Assembly (NCBI GenBank): GCA_001784555.1
Contig: MFRM01000007.1
Coordinates: forward strand, 1 to 64,000
Length of the DNA stretch: 64,000 nt
Source of the DNA: Candidatus Melainabacteria bacterium RIFCSPHIGHO2_02_FULL_34_12
Lineage (GTDB): Bacteria; Cyanobacteriota; Vampirovibrionia; 2-02-FULL-35-15
Reading direction: 5' to 3'
Shown here one piece after another: positions 1 to 8,194 of this stretch (the first letter of the stretch is position 1; each line of letters begins with the position of its first letter). A program made the translations under genes and the position numbers. Below the pieces are notes generated by a model. The model was not told the DNA's origin. It worked only from the letters and a program-made list of their open reading frames with translations, and ran no database searches.

Positions 1-2
1 CT

Positions 3-383
3 GACTGCATAGTAATTCCAAAAGGTTCAAAGCATCCTAACGAAGCATTTAAATTTATAAGCTGGTTAATGAAACCTGAAAATCTGGAAGAGCTTTGTCT
101 CTTACAGGGAAAGTTTTCACCGCTTAAAATTTCAGACAGAGAAGATTTTATTAAAAAACACCCTCACTCTTACATAAAGGTTTTTATAGATGTTGCAAAA
201 TCAAACGGAGCAGTATTTTTCCCGCAGGGTACATACTATGAGCTCTATAAAAGAGAATTAAAAAGAGCATTTGAAGCAGTAATGAGACTAGAAAAATCTC
301 CAGAAGATGCATTAAATGAAGTGCAGGAAAAGATGGAGAATGAGATTAGCAGGCAAGCAAAATATGAAATAAAGAGGACATAG
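3..383 (+). CDS. ABC transporter extracellular solute-binding protein, C-terminal part (partial)
   Basis: The frame is open from base 3 to the stop at 381-383, so this is the last 126 residues of a protein that begins before the window; the ATG at 69 is internal. The stretch PKGSKHPNEAFKFISWL and the downstream YYELYKRELKRAFEAVM look like the C-terminal lobe of family 1 solute-binding proteins of sugar ABC transporters, where a helix (A..F..WL) and a terminal amphipathic helix with spaced Ala/Glu close the fold. Such proteins bind substrate outside the inner membrane and deliver it to a permease pair. The substrate cannot be judged from this part. No permease gene follows: the next gene is on the other strand. 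Family call is by motif style only. Confidence 0.6.
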   Translation, partial: DCIVIPKGSKHPNEAFKFISWLMKPENLEELCLLQGKFSPLKISDREDFIKKHPHSYIKVFIDVAKSNGAVFFPQGTYYELYKRELKRAFEAVMRLEKSPEDALNEVQEKMENEISRQAKYEIKRT

Positions 384-407
384 ATTTACTATATCCTCTT
401 GGATATA

Positions 408-1337
408 TCATGGAGCATAGCTTTCAGCACAATTTATAGTTGTTTTATTGCCTACATGCTCTAGACTAGTACAAAAAAGTCCATTAGGTGGAGCACCAGA
501 ACTTCTACAATCACAAACATATTGACTGGAAGGGGTTCCATCACAACCTCTATTTATTCTCCAATTAGGATTTGTATCAAATTCATTTATTGTTACACAT
601 TCAATTTCACATGTACCACACATCCCTGCAGGAGTTGGTGATGGTAATACGCATGCCGGATCTAGTGCACATAAGTCAGCCAATCCAGAAACCGCACAAC
701 ATGCACCAAAGCAACAGCCAGTCATCCCACATAACATTTGAGGAGAAGGACATATTGGTGTTGGCGTTGGGGGAGCACAAAGCACACCACCACTAGGTGG
801 CTGGTAGCAGGGATCAGTAGGTAGGCAACAGGCCGTTATTAGTCCGTCTGCAGATGGACAACATTTCGAGAGAGAAGTATTATTTGTACATTGACCAGCA
901 CAGGGATCAGTTGGAGTAGGCGTCGGCGTTGCTGCTCCACAACAATTTGTATATGGCGGACCACCACAACAACCTTGTGTAGTTGAACAAACAAATGCCG
1001 TGCTTGAACTACAAGAATTGCAGCATACCGTATTATTTGAAAGTTCTGTTCCATTACATGCAGGCACACATACATTACTTACACAAACGGCACAGCCTGC
1101 AGGTGCACTACAATCTGCAGTAGTCATGCATGGTGTTGGGGTTGATGATGGACAAGGTTGACACATTCCAGGACTTCCTACACACACTAAACATCCAGGA
1201 ACTAGCAGATCCTCACAATCACTATTACTACTGCATGCATCCCCATTTACAGCTGCATCAGTTCTATAATTTAAATTTATAAGCACAGAGGAAAACACCA
1301 TAACTAATATCACCAAATAACTTATTGCTCTTTTCAT
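408..1337 (-). CDS. cysteine-rich secreted protein, function unknown
   Basis: 309 residues with a clear signal peptide (MKRAISYLVILVMVFSSVLI, then a likely cleavage near residue 28) and no further membrane segment. The mature part holds 44 cysteines, including seven CC pairs, joined by Thr/Pro linkers (PTPTPTDP, PPTPTPI, PSPTPAG). This pattern suggests several small disulfide-bonded modules on a Pro/Thr spacer, exported to the envelope or outside. I do not recognise the family. A Shine-Dalgarno AGGAG sits at 1344-1348 on the minus strand and supports the ATG at 1337. A TATAAT hexamer lies at 1375-1380 and a ten-base C run (G on the coding strand) lies 97 bases before the start. The gene is convergent with the solute-binding protein gene. 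Confidence 0.8.
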   Translation of the reverse strand: MKRAISYLVILVMVFSSVLINLNYRTDAAVNGDACSSNSDCEDLLVPGCLVCVGSPGMCQPCPSSTPTPCMTTADCSAPAGCAVCVSNVCVPACNGTELSNNTVCCNSCSSSTAFVCSTTQGCCGGPPYTNCCGAATPTPTPTDPCAGQCTNNTSLSKCCPSADGLITACCLPTDPCYQPPSGGVLCAPPTPTPICPSPQMLCGMTGCCFGACCAVSGLADLCALDPACVLPSPTPAGMCGTCEIECVTINEFDTNPNWRINRGCDGTPSSQYVCDCRSSGAPPNGLFCTSLEHVGNKTTINCAESYAP

Positions 1338-1374
1338 TTTTTTCTCCTGGAATTAAAAACCTGTAACTGGAAGA

Positions 1375-1380
1375 ATTATA
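1375..1380 (-). promoter_or_regulatory. candidate -10 box of the Cys-rich protein gene
   Basis: TATAAT on the minus strand, 37 bases before the start codon and about 27 bases before the Shine-Dalgarno. No good -35 box is visible 17 bases upstream, so the call rests on the perfect -10 hexamer and position. Confidence 0.35.
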
Positions 1381-1433
1381 CCTCACAGCATTCAAATCTA
1401 ACCTTAATTTTTTCTAATAATAATGACCTTTTA

Positions 1434-1443
1434 CCCCCCCCCC
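1434..1443. repeat. C10 homopolymer (G10 on the coding strand of the Cys-rich protein gene)
   Basis: Ten consecutive C in an otherwise AT-rich intergenic region, about 54 bases upstream of the candidate -10 box of the Cys-rich secreted protein. Homopolymer G/C tracts of this length slip during replication; in other bacteria such tracts in promoters switch surface proteins. It could also be a sequencing artefact in length. Confidence 0.9.
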
Positions 1444-1501
1444 GAAATTTTTAAACGGGTTATTTGATTGATGGGGTTAGCCCTGAAAGGATTTAAGATT
1501 T

Positions 1502-1825
1502 TCATTTATAATCCTCCAGGATATTATCAATTGAAATTGCTTTTGCTTGATGGTCAGCTATCAAATTATTTAAAACTCTAGAAATATGTTCATATTCTTT
1601 GGTTGTTATTTCTTTCTCTTTAAGTTTGTTGATTCTATATTCATATTTTTCCAACAGATGCCAGTTTGATTCCAGTAAAACCTGATATTGAAAAAGATAA
1701 TGTTTTGCTGAATTAGATAAGCCCTCCTTCATAGATAAAGCTAATTCAATTGATTTAGAAACAAATTTAAAACTTTGTTTTACTTTTTTAAGTTTTAATT
1801 CAAGATTTTTTAGTTTGTCGTTCAA
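1502..1825 (-). CDS. hypothetical coiled-coil protein
   Basis: 107 residues, rich in Lys, Glu and Leu, with heptad-like stretches near the N-terminus (KLKNLELKLKKVKQSFKF) and centre (KYEYRINKLKEKEITTKEY), so a helical, probably coiled-coil protein. It starts with TTG and overlaps the end of the upstream ORF by 26 bases in another frame, which suggests translational coupling as a two-gene unit. No known domain recognised. No signal peptide or membrane segment. Confidence 0.5.
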   Translation of the reverse strand: MNDKLKNLELKLKKVKQSFKFVSKSIELALSMKEGLSNSAKHYLFQYQVLLESNWHLLEKYEYRINKLKEKEITTKEYEHISRVLNNLIADHQAKAISIDNILEDYK

Positions 1826-2042
1826 CAGCTTTGTCTAGAATTCTCAACCCTTCTTTTAATAACCTATTATTTCTTTGTTCACCTTTAATTGCATCCAGAG
1901 TCCACTCCATAATTTTTATATCTTTTTCTGTCAATGGTTTTTCATCTTGCAAAGCCTTTAAAACAACAAGCTTTTGTTTTGGTTTTAGTAATTTCACATT
2001 ATTAACAATTTCTGAAAGTTTATTTTTCTTTTGACTTTTCAT
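1800..2042 (-). CDS. hypothetical small helical protein
   Basis: 80 residues, highly charged and helical (KLSEIVNNVKLLKPKQKL, then EGLRILDKAVERQTKKS). First gene of a pair with the coiled-coil ORF at 1502-1825; they overlap by 26 bases. The leader up to 2192 contains no other gene. I do not recognise a family; a small regulatory or toxin-antitoxin-like role would fit size and pairing, but nothing in the sequence proves it. Confidence 0.5.
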   Translation of the reverse strand: MKSQKKNKLSEIVNNVKLLKPKQKLVVLKALQDEKPLTEKDIKIMEWTLDAIKGEQRNNRLLKEGLRILDKAVERQTKKS

Positions 2043-2192
2043 ACTTATTATTTTCTCACATCATTCTAATTTAGGTTTAAAGATTAAATAGAAATAACCT
2101 TTAATTGCACAAAAATGGTTTGATTCCTAATAAAAATCTATAACCAAGAGTCACCTTACATATTTAGATTAAACAATCCGTTGGAATGGGAA

Positions 2193-3317
2193 TCAGATTA
2201 ATGTCATTGACATAAACTGCTTTTCTAATATTTTTCTAATTCTTTTGGCTGCCTTCCCATCACCATATGGATTTTTCACGTGAGTCATTTTTCTGTACGC
2301 TTTTTTGTCGGTTAATAATTTTGAGGCTTCTTTAAATATTTTCTCCGGATTTATTCCCACAAGCTTTGCTGAACCAGCTTTTATTCCTTCAGGACGTTCT
2401 GTATTTGTACGTAAAACTAAAACTGGTTTTCCAAGCGTAGGAGCTTCTTCCTGTACCCCGCCAGAATCTGACATAATTAAATAACTGTTTTTCATAGCAT
2501 ATATAAATGGAACATAGCCTGGCGGCTCTATAAGAAAAACTCTTTTGTGGTTTTTTAGTATTGGCTTTATAACATTTCTAACCTTTGGATTTAAGTGAAG
2601 CGGTAAAAGAACTGCTGTGTCCGGGAAATTATTTAATATCTTTATAAGTGTTTTTGCAATTGCCCTGTGCGAACTTCCGAAGTTTTCCCTTCTGTGCATG
2701 GTAACCAGAATTACCCTATATTTTTTAAAATTAGGCAGAGATGCAATTAATTGCTTTTCTATCTTCAGATTTTTAGCTGTATATAAAAGCGCATCTATAA
2801 CTGTGTTTCCAGTTAGAAAAATATTTGATTTTATATTTTCTTTTTTTAAATTCTGTACTGCATTTTCAGTCGGCGCAAAATGAACAGAAGCCAGATGTGA
2901 AACTAGTCTGCGTGACATCTCTTCAGGAAACGGGTTATAAATGTCATTTGTTCTTAAGCCTGCCTCTACATGAGCCACAGGTATTTTTAAATAAAATGCA
3001 GCAATGCTGGCTGCCATGACAGTAGCAGTGTCACCCTCTACCATGACAAGATGAGGTTTGATTTTTTCAAAAACTTTATAAGTAGCCTCAATAACTTTTG
3101 CAGTAAGACCTGGCAAAGTCTGATTAATCTTCATTAGCTTTAAATTAAAATCTTCTTTAATTCCAAACCAACGGAGCATCTGATCTACCATCTCTCTATG
3201 CTGTCCGGTATTAATTAATATAGGTTTGAGAATTTTTGATTTTTTAAGCTCTAAATAAACAGGTGCTAGTTTTATAACTTCAGGGCGTGTTCCTACAATG
3301 ATGGCAATTTTTTTCAT
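2193..3317 (-). CDS. wecB: UDP-N-acetylglucosamine 2-epimerase (non-hydrolysing)
   Basis: Interconverts UDP-GlcNAc and UDP-ManNAc in the cytoplasm for surface polysaccharide synthesis. Family marks are GTRPEVIKLAP near the N-terminus, HVEAGLRT in the middle, SDSGGVQEEAPTLGKPVLVLR near residue 285 and NTERPEG after it; length of 374 residues is normal. The ATG at 3317 (MKKIAIIVGTRPE) is preferred: a further in-frame ATG at 3356 would add 13 residues encoded inside the inverted repeat at 3326-3408, which no homologue is expected to have. It follows lpxD in the same direction, so surface sugar supply is transcribed with lipid A synthesis genes, probably as one unit. Confidence 0.93.
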   Translation of the reverse strand: MKKIAIIVGTRPEVIKLAPVYLELKKSKILKPILINTGQHREMVDQMLRWFGIKEDFNLKLMKINQTLPGLTAKVIEATYKVFEKIKPHLVMVEGDTATVMAASIAAFYLKIPVAHVEAGLRTNDIYNPFPEEMSRRLVSHLASVHFAPTENAVQNLKKENIKSNIFLTGNTVIDALLYTAKNLKIEKQLIASLPNFKKYRVILVTMHRRENFGSSHRAIAKTLIKILNNFPDTAVLLPLHLNPKVRNVIKPILKNHKRVFLIEPPGYVPFIYAMKNSYLIMSDSGGVQEEAPTLGKPVLVLRTNTERPEGIKAGSAKLVGINPEKIFKEASKLLTDKKAYRKMTHVKNPYGDGKAAKRIRKILEKQFMSMTLI

Positions 3318-3325
3318 GGGGTCAT

Positions 3326-3408
3326 CGTCATTGCGAGGGCTGAAAGCCCGAAGCAATCTCCAAAGCGTTAGTGAGATTGCTTCGTCGCTAACGCTCCTCG
3401 CAATGACG
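3326..3408. repeat. 83-bp inverted repeat of the TCATTGCGAG type
   Basis: Ends are the inverted 13-mer CGTCATTGCGAGG (3326-3338) and its complement (3396-3408); the inside has a second inverted pair, GAAGCAATCT / AGATTGCTTC. The same element, with the same outer and inner arms, recurs at 53833-53958. It covers the last 13 codons of lpxD and the gap before wecB, so the LpxD tail SLRGALATKQSH is repeat-encoded. Confidence 0.9.
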
Positions 3409-4540
3409 TATCCAGCTTATTTTCTAACTGTTTTATCTTTTCTTCCAACTCTTTAACTTGCCCTTCTAATTTCTCGTGTTTTCTTGGCATTCTTCTTAAT
3501 GCTTTTTCGTTTTTAAGATATTCCATATATGGCATTGCCGGAAATCCCATATAAACACTGTTTCCTGGAATATTGCCATGAACTCCAGCTTTTGCTAGAA
3601 AAATTACATCACTGCCAATATTTATATTATCGGCAAAACCAACCTGACCTCCCGCTATTATTCTGTCTCCAGTTTTAACACTGCCTGCAAATCCAACCTG
3701 ACCTACTATAAGACAATCTTTTCCTATTTTACAGTTATGTGCAATCTGAACCAGATTATCTATTTTTGTGCCAGCTCCAATTACTGTAGAACCAATGGTC
3801 CCTGAATCAATACAGGTATTTGCACCTATTTCCACATCATCTTCTATGATTACACTGCCTATAGATGGAATCTTATGCTGAACCTGACGACCAAGATTAA
3901 AATTAAAATTACCTTTTTTAGCTTTTTCAAGATTACTTTCTTCTTCAGTTACATAGCTGTATCCATCAGAGCCTACAACCACTCCAGAATGCAAAATGAT
4001 TCTATTTCCCATTTTCGTATAATCTGCAATTGAACAATTAGGATAAATAATACCGTTATCTCCGATTTCTACATTTGAACCGATATAAACATTCGGGTAA
4101 ATAATTACATTTTCACCTACCTTAGAATCCTGTCCTATAAAAACATTTGCTCCAATGGCTGAGTTTTTACCAATTTTAGCTCTTAAATCTACTACTGCTG
4201 TCGGATCAATTCCACAGGCAGGAAAAAATCTTTTTCTTTCAAAAAGCTGCAGTAAACTTTTAAGTACAAGCCTGGCTCTCTTTACAAATATAACTGGGCA
4301 ATTCAGGGAAGAAGTTTCTCCCTTTAGTGCATCAGGCAAAATTAATGCTTTTGCTTTAATTTTATTTAGAGATTTAAAATATTTTTGCTCTATGATAACA
4401 GCAATATCATTTTCAGTAGATGTTTCGGGCGAAACAGCAATACTTTCAATGGTTATTGATTTATCTTTTTCTTCTTTTACCTGAATTTCACCGTCTATTG
4501 CTTTTGCAATATCAGACAATGACAATGTTCGCAACATCAT
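3368..4540 (-). CDS. lpxD: UDP-3-O-acyl-glucosamine N-acyltransferase
   Basis: Third step of lipid A synthesis: adds the second acyl chain to UDP-3-O-acyl-glucosamine. Residues 1-105 form the uridine-binding domain; from about 110 there is a run of hexapeptide repeats (IGANVFIGQDSKVGENVII) giving the left-handed beta helix, with the catalytic His region QIAHNCKIGKDC near 265. The C-terminus has a coiled coil (EGQVKELEEKIKQLENKLD) and then 13 residues encoded by the inverted repeat at 3326-3408. The start overlaps the ompH stop as ATGATG/TGA (4537-4540), so translation is coupled. fabZ and lpxA, which commonly follow lpxD, are not here. Confidence 0.95.
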   Translation of the reverse strand: MMLRTLSLSDIAKAIDGEIQVKEEKDKSITIESIAVSPETSTENDIAVIIEQKYFKSLNKIKAKALILPDALKGETSSLNCPVIFVKRARLVLKSLLQLFERKRFFPACGIDPTAVVDLRAKIGKNSAIGANVFIGQDSKVGENVIIYPNVYIGSNVEIGDNGIIYPNCSIADYTKMGNRIILHSGVVVGSDGYSYVTEEESNLEKAKKGNFNFNLGRQVQHKIPSIGSVIIEDDVEIGANTCIDSGTIGSTVIGAGTKIDNLVQIAHNCKIGKDCLIVGQVGFAGSVKTGDRIIAGGQVGFADNINIGSDVIFLAKAGVHGNIPGNSVYMGFPAMPYMEYLKNEKALRRMPRKHEKLEGQVKELEEKIKQLENKLDTSLRGALATKQSH

Positions 4541-5022
4541 TCCTTTTTCTCAGCAATAGGAGGCTTTTTCTTCAGAGCTTCAGAAACAGCATCTGTAATA
4601 TCTGTGCCGCCTACAAGAACTGCCCTTTTATCAAACACCACATCAAGCCCCTTTTCAGATGCAGTTTTTTTAATAGCAGCAAGGATTTCATCCTCTATTT
4701 TTACTGAGAGCGATTCAATAAGTGTTTTAGTCTCTTGTGCCTTAGCATCAATTTTTACCTGCAGTTCTTTTTTCTTTGTCAGTTTTTCTGCTTCAGATTT
4801 TTTCTGTTTTTCAAATTCAGCATATATTTTTTCTGTTTCAGTAATGGCATTTCTTAATTCATCCTGAGCATCAGAGATTTTCTTCGTGGCATCCTGGGCC
4901 CCTGGATACTGATCAAAAAGCTTTTCTCCGTCCACTACACCGATCTTTGAAGAGCCGGTCTGTGCATATGCAGGCCAAAAACTTAAAAACATTATTAGAA
5001 CTGGTACTATTATCCTTGTCAT
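4537..5022 (-). CDS. OmpH/Skp-family periplasmic chaperone
   Basis: 161 residues with a signal peptide (MTRIIVPVLIMFLSFWPAYAQ) and then the Skp pattern: a short beta start IGVVDGEKLFDQYPG, a long charged coiled-coil hairpin, and the C-terminal strand KGLDVVFDKRAVLVGGTDIT. Skp proteins hold unfolded outer-membrane proteins in the periplasm for BamA. The ATG at 5022 has a GGAGAT ribosome site eight bases upstream; the in-frame ATG at 5052 would put that site inside the gene and lengthen the signal peptide. Gene order bamA, then this gene, then lpxD matches the usual outer-membrane biogenesis cluster. Confidence 0.92.
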   Translation of the reverse strand: MTRIIVPVLIMFLSFWPAYAQTGSSKIGVVDGEKLFDQYPGAQDATKKISDAQDELRNAITETEKIYAEFEKQKKSEAEKLTKKKELQVKIDAKAQETKTLIESLSVKIEDEILAAIKKTASEKGLDVVFDKRAVLVGGTDITDAVSEALKKKPPIAEKKE

Positions 5023-5092
5023 TTTTAATATCTCCTTAACTCCGTATGCCATTAATCATACCTGAAAACAGGTACCGTGTGTTAGACAAAAA

Positions 5093-5120
5093 GTAGAGAC
5101 GCACTATGGAACGTCTCTAC
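5093..5120. repeat. 28-bp palindrome, GTAGAGACG family
   Basis: Arms GTAGAGACG and CGTCTCTAC at the two ends with an imperfect centre. It lies between ompH and the divergent unknown gene at 5247. Same family as the elements at 21948, 54450 and 54698. Confidence 0.85.
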
Positions 5121-5128
5121 TAAATCAA

Positions 5129-5142
5129 GTGATGTACATCAC
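5129..5142. promoter_or_regulatory. 14-bp perfect palindrome resembling a CRP/FNR-family site
   Basis: GTGATGTACATCAC has the form GTGA-N6-TCAC, the core of the CRP-type half-site spacing. An AT-rich AATATAAAT stretch follows 10 bases later, so the site would sit in the core promoter of the plus-strand gene at 5247, or upstream of ompH on the other strand. No regulator gene of this family is in the window. Confidence 0.4.
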
Positions 5143-5246
5143 GTAAAATAATATAAATCTATTACAATTCATAACCTGGAGTTAAATGTTTTATTCTAAT
5201 TTTCAATTGGGGGAAATACGGTGGTTAGCATATTTTATTACTTAAA

Positions 5247-5732
5247 ATGGAATCAAAAGAAATGGACAAAGATCTTACCAGGCAAATTGCAGAATCTAAA
5301 CTCCAGAAATCTATTAAAGATGCTAACCGCCATCATGACAACTGGTCGCTTCACAGTCAGCAAAAAGCCACTGAAATAATTCTTAATGCAAAAATTGAAT
5401 TTAATAATAACCTTGCAGAAATCGGGGATATAAGCATGGAGGAAGCTTTTCAACGAAATGCAGAATTACAGTATCAACTTAGAATCAATAAAAACCAAAG
5501 TCTAAGAATGGGCAACGCTCCTGCTACAACTGTCATGGCTGACTTATATGATGCTCAGATGGAATATCTTGAGAATATAAAAAAAATAAATGAACTGAGA
5601 GATACTGAAACAACTAATTCAGATGACTGGAGATTAGCCCTTATTCAACAATACATGGATATAGAAAATTTAAATCCCTGCACAAACGATAAAAGTCAAA
5701 ATAAAGAAACAGATGAAGTTAGAAAATTCTAA
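5247..5732 (+). CDS. hypothetical protein, helical, weakly TolC-like C-terminal half
   Basis: 161 residues, strongly charged, no signal peptide or membrane segment. Residues 70-120 (ELQYQLRINKNQSLRMGNA, then VMADLYDAQMEYLENIKKI) recall the long helices of outer-membrane efflux proteins, where R...G.A...DL.DAQ..YL is typical; but the protein is far too short and lacks a signal peptide, so this is only resemblance. It stands alone on the plus strand between bamA and ompH, and its last four bases overlap the bamA stop. No strong ribosome site precedes the ATG at 5247; an alternative start is the ATG at 5262. Confidence 0.6.
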   Translation: MESKEMDKDLTRQIAESKLQKSIKDANRHHDNWSLHSQQKATEIILNAKIEFNNNLAEIGDISMEEAFQRNAELQYQLRINKNQSLRMGNAPATTVMADLYDAQMEYLENIKKINELRDTETTNSDDWRLALIQQYMDIENLNPCTNDKSQNKETDEVRKF

Positions 5733-7792
5733 AACCGTTCTCCAAGTCCAAAATTAAATCTTCCAAGTATATTTCTATTATTCCAGAGAGGTTTAATCCA
5801 TGGTATACCGTAGTCAATTCTTATTGCACCAAGCATTGGAATGTTTGCTCTTACTCCAAGACCTGTTGAGAAGGCTGTATTTAAGCGGTTATAGAGCCTA
5901 TTTACACTTTGATTTCCTCCTACATATCCAAAATCACTGAAGAATGCCAGCTTTAAATTCTGACCAATTGGAGTGTTTTTAAATCCTGGAATGGTATCCA
6001 GAAGTGGTGTTCTGTATTCAATACTAGTCAGTAAACTTCTTGCCCCTATTCCTAAGTCTGAAAATGTTCTATAACCTCTTACTCCATAAAATCCGCCTGC
6101 CTTGAACTGGTTATACATGGGAATATCACCAATTACACTTGAGGCTCCCTGAATATTAAATGCCAGAGTATCTTTTTTACCGATAGGAATATATCTTCTT
6201 AAATCTATGCCTAGCTTTGTAAAGCTGCTATTGCCAATGCCAACTGCCTGCCCCACGCTTAATCTGTTATTCCAGCCGGACTTAGGATCCATTGGATTGT
6301 CTCTGGTATCAAATGCAATTGATGGACTGAAATTAATATAATTACCTCCTGTCAATTGATCTTTTCGGATTTCTTTTGCCAGCTCACCTGCTGCATGTTT
6401 TTTTATAGCTTCATCATGTCCACTTAACGACTGTCCTGGCTTAAATGCTGTCTTTTCAGTTATGTCATCTAAATATTTTGCATTATCGACATCTAATAAT
6501 TGTTCAGCGAGGAAATCAGTAGCAGATGAATTAAACTCTCTTATGGTTACGCTTTCACCGTTTAAATCTAGCCCTGCAAATAGATTCATTCCTAAAGGTC
6601 GGCTAAAAGATGTACCTATGGAAAAATTTCTTTCCTGCGCCAGATCTACCAGATAACTATTAAAGGTATATCCATGGGTAAAAAATGTAGCAGAGTTTTT
6701 AGTACCTAGAAAATTGGGGTCTGTATATTTTACTTCTGCCTGAATAGTTTTTTTGTCTGCAAGATAATTTTGGTTTACAAGTGAATTAAATGTATTAGCT
6801 AAAACTCCTGTGCCAACCTGCGTATTTAATGAAATTGATTTGCCTTCTCCAAAGAGATTATTATTACTAAAACCTACATTTGCATAAACACCATTTAAAG
6901 TGTTTACCCCTCCGCCAAATCCAAATGATGTGGTTCTTTTTTCATCTACTTCTACAGTAAGCTCATATTTATCAGGGTTTTGAGCAGATGGTTTTATGTT
7001 TCTTTTAATATCGTTAAAAAGTCCGGTCCCTTGTAAAGCCCGAAAATCCTGTACAAGAAGGATTTCATTATATGGTTCATCTGGTGAAAGGTTTGGAATA
7101 AATCTGCGAATATATTTTTCTTTAGTCTTTGAATTACCAGTTATATTTATCTTTTCAATAATTCCTTCGTTTAATTTTACAATTAATGTACCATCCGGAT
7201 CTAATGCAATATCAGTAATCCTAGCTAAAACGTATCCTTTTTCTTGGTAAAGTTTTTCAATGGTATCCAGTGTTTCTGAAATCTTTTTTATGCTTTCTGG
7301 TTTTCCAATTAAATCCTGAACCACTAATAATAAATCTTCTGTGTGTAAAATTTCATTTCCAAGAATCTGGACTTTCGCAATTGGATTATTTTCTTCAATT
7401 CTTATTTTTAAAAGAACTCCGTTATCTGTCTGTTCAGGACTTGCCTGGATGCTATCTCTGACAAAATATCCAAGATTATCAAGGGCTTCAAGATCACTTA
7501 GTACTTTATCTTTATCAAACTTTGAACCGACCTTAGAATCAATAGTACTTAAAATATGCTCCTCTGGAATAAGCCTGTTACCCTCGACAAGGATTTCTTT
7601 TATGGTAGTTGCCTTATCAAAATCAATTTCATCGCTATCTGGTTTATGTTTTTCTTTATTAAAAAAAGAACCTATATTTGAAAATCCGGATTGGGCATAA
7701 GCTGGAAAGTTAAGGCTATTTATAACTAACAGGACTAAAACAAATAAAGAAAGCAGGGCTTTAAAATTATTATTTTTATAGATTCTTTTCAT
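5729..7792 (-). CDS. bamA: outer membrane protein assembly factor BamA (Omp85)
   Basis: 687 residues. Signal peptide (FKALLSLFVLVLLVINSL, then FPAYAQ), a short Asp/Glu linker, three POTRA-like repeats from about 60 to 290 (ILVEGNRLIPEEHI; VQILGNEILHTEDLL; INITGNSKTKEKYI), then the surface antigen D15 barrel ending in LGRFNFGLGERF with the expected C-terminal Phe. BamA inserts beta-barrel proteins into the outer membrane. Three POTRA domains rather than five is the cyanobacterial arrangement. The barrel carries the conserved GGFYGVRGYRTF motif, the VRGY lock. It is divergent from tuf and lies upstream of ompH-lpxD, with one opposing gene between. Confidence 0.95.
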   Translation of the reverse strand: MKRIYKNNNFKALLSLFVLVLLVINSLNFPAYAQSGFSNIGSFFNKEKHKPDSDEIDFDKATTIKEILVEGNRLIPEEHILSTIDSKVGSKFDKDKVLSDLEALDNLGYFVRDSIQASPEQTDNGVLLKIRIEENNPIAKVQILGNEILHTEDLLLVVQDLIGKPESIKKISETLDTIEKLYQEKGYVLARITDIALDPDGTLIVKLNEGIIEKINITGNSKTKEKYIRRFIPNLSPDEPYNEILLVQDFRALQGTGLFNDIKRNIKPSAQNPDKYELTVEVDEKRTTSFGFGGGVNTLNGVYANVGFSNNNLFGEGKSISLNTQVGTGVLANTFNSLVNQNYLADKKTIQAEVKYTDPNFLGTKNSATFFTHGYTFNSYLVDLAQERNFSIGTSFSRPLGMNLFAGLDLNGESVTIREFNSSATDFLAEQLLDVDNAKYLDDITEKTAFKPGQSLSGHDEAIKKHAAGELAKEIRKDQLTGGNYINFSPSIAFDTRDNPMDPKSGWNNRLSVGQAVGIGNSSFTKLGIDLRRYIPIGKKDTLAFNIQGASSVIGDIPMYNQFKAGGFYGVRGYRTFSDLGIGARSLLTSIEYRTPLLDTIPGFKNTPIGQNLKLAFFSDFGYVGGNQSVNRLYNRLNTAFSTGLGVRANIPMLGAIRIDYGIPWIKPLWNNRNILGRFNFGLGERF

Positions 7793-8194
7793 CTTAAATA
7801 GAGTGCTTTCCCTATTTTGTAGGGTTTTATGTTTACTAAACCTAAAATTTTAACATATTAGTATGACGGGAATCCATTTCTAGTGAGCCCACAAAGACCT
7901 TATTTAATATACAATATGCTTCAAAATACACTAAAATAAACATGATTTAAGTCTAAAACCAGGCAAATATAGCTTTGTGTATAACGAATTTCCGACATAT
8001 TTTGTTACTTACAAATAATTCATACTAACAGTTTAGGAAGATCTACTCAATAGCATTAAAACAAAATACCTTTTCAACATTATGGTTTCCGGTTAGAATG
8101 TTAAAGCTTGAAATTTAATATAATTATTTGAGCAAAATTTCGAGCAAAATACTTATAGATTAATTAGAAAGAAATAAACAAGGAGTCAAGTAAA
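7793..8194. other. intergenic region between divergent bamA and tuf
   Basis: About 400 bases with no gene, no tRNA and no strong hairpin. It must hold the promoters of bamA and of tuf. TATAAT at 8119-8124 (plus strand), 71 bases before the tuf start, is a candidate -10 without an obvious -35. A short GACGGGAATCCA piece near 7863-7874 looks like a decayed end of the TCATTCCC repeat seen at 53648. Confidence 0.6.

Noticed and set aside
572-1075. ORFs in other frames and on the opposite strand of the Cys-rich gene
   Set aside because: They are shadows of the Cys-rich coding region; no ribosome site and no family.
3318-3356. Longer wecB start at 3356
   Set aside because: The 13 extra residues come from the inverted repeat and precede the conserved start MKKIAIIVGTRPE.
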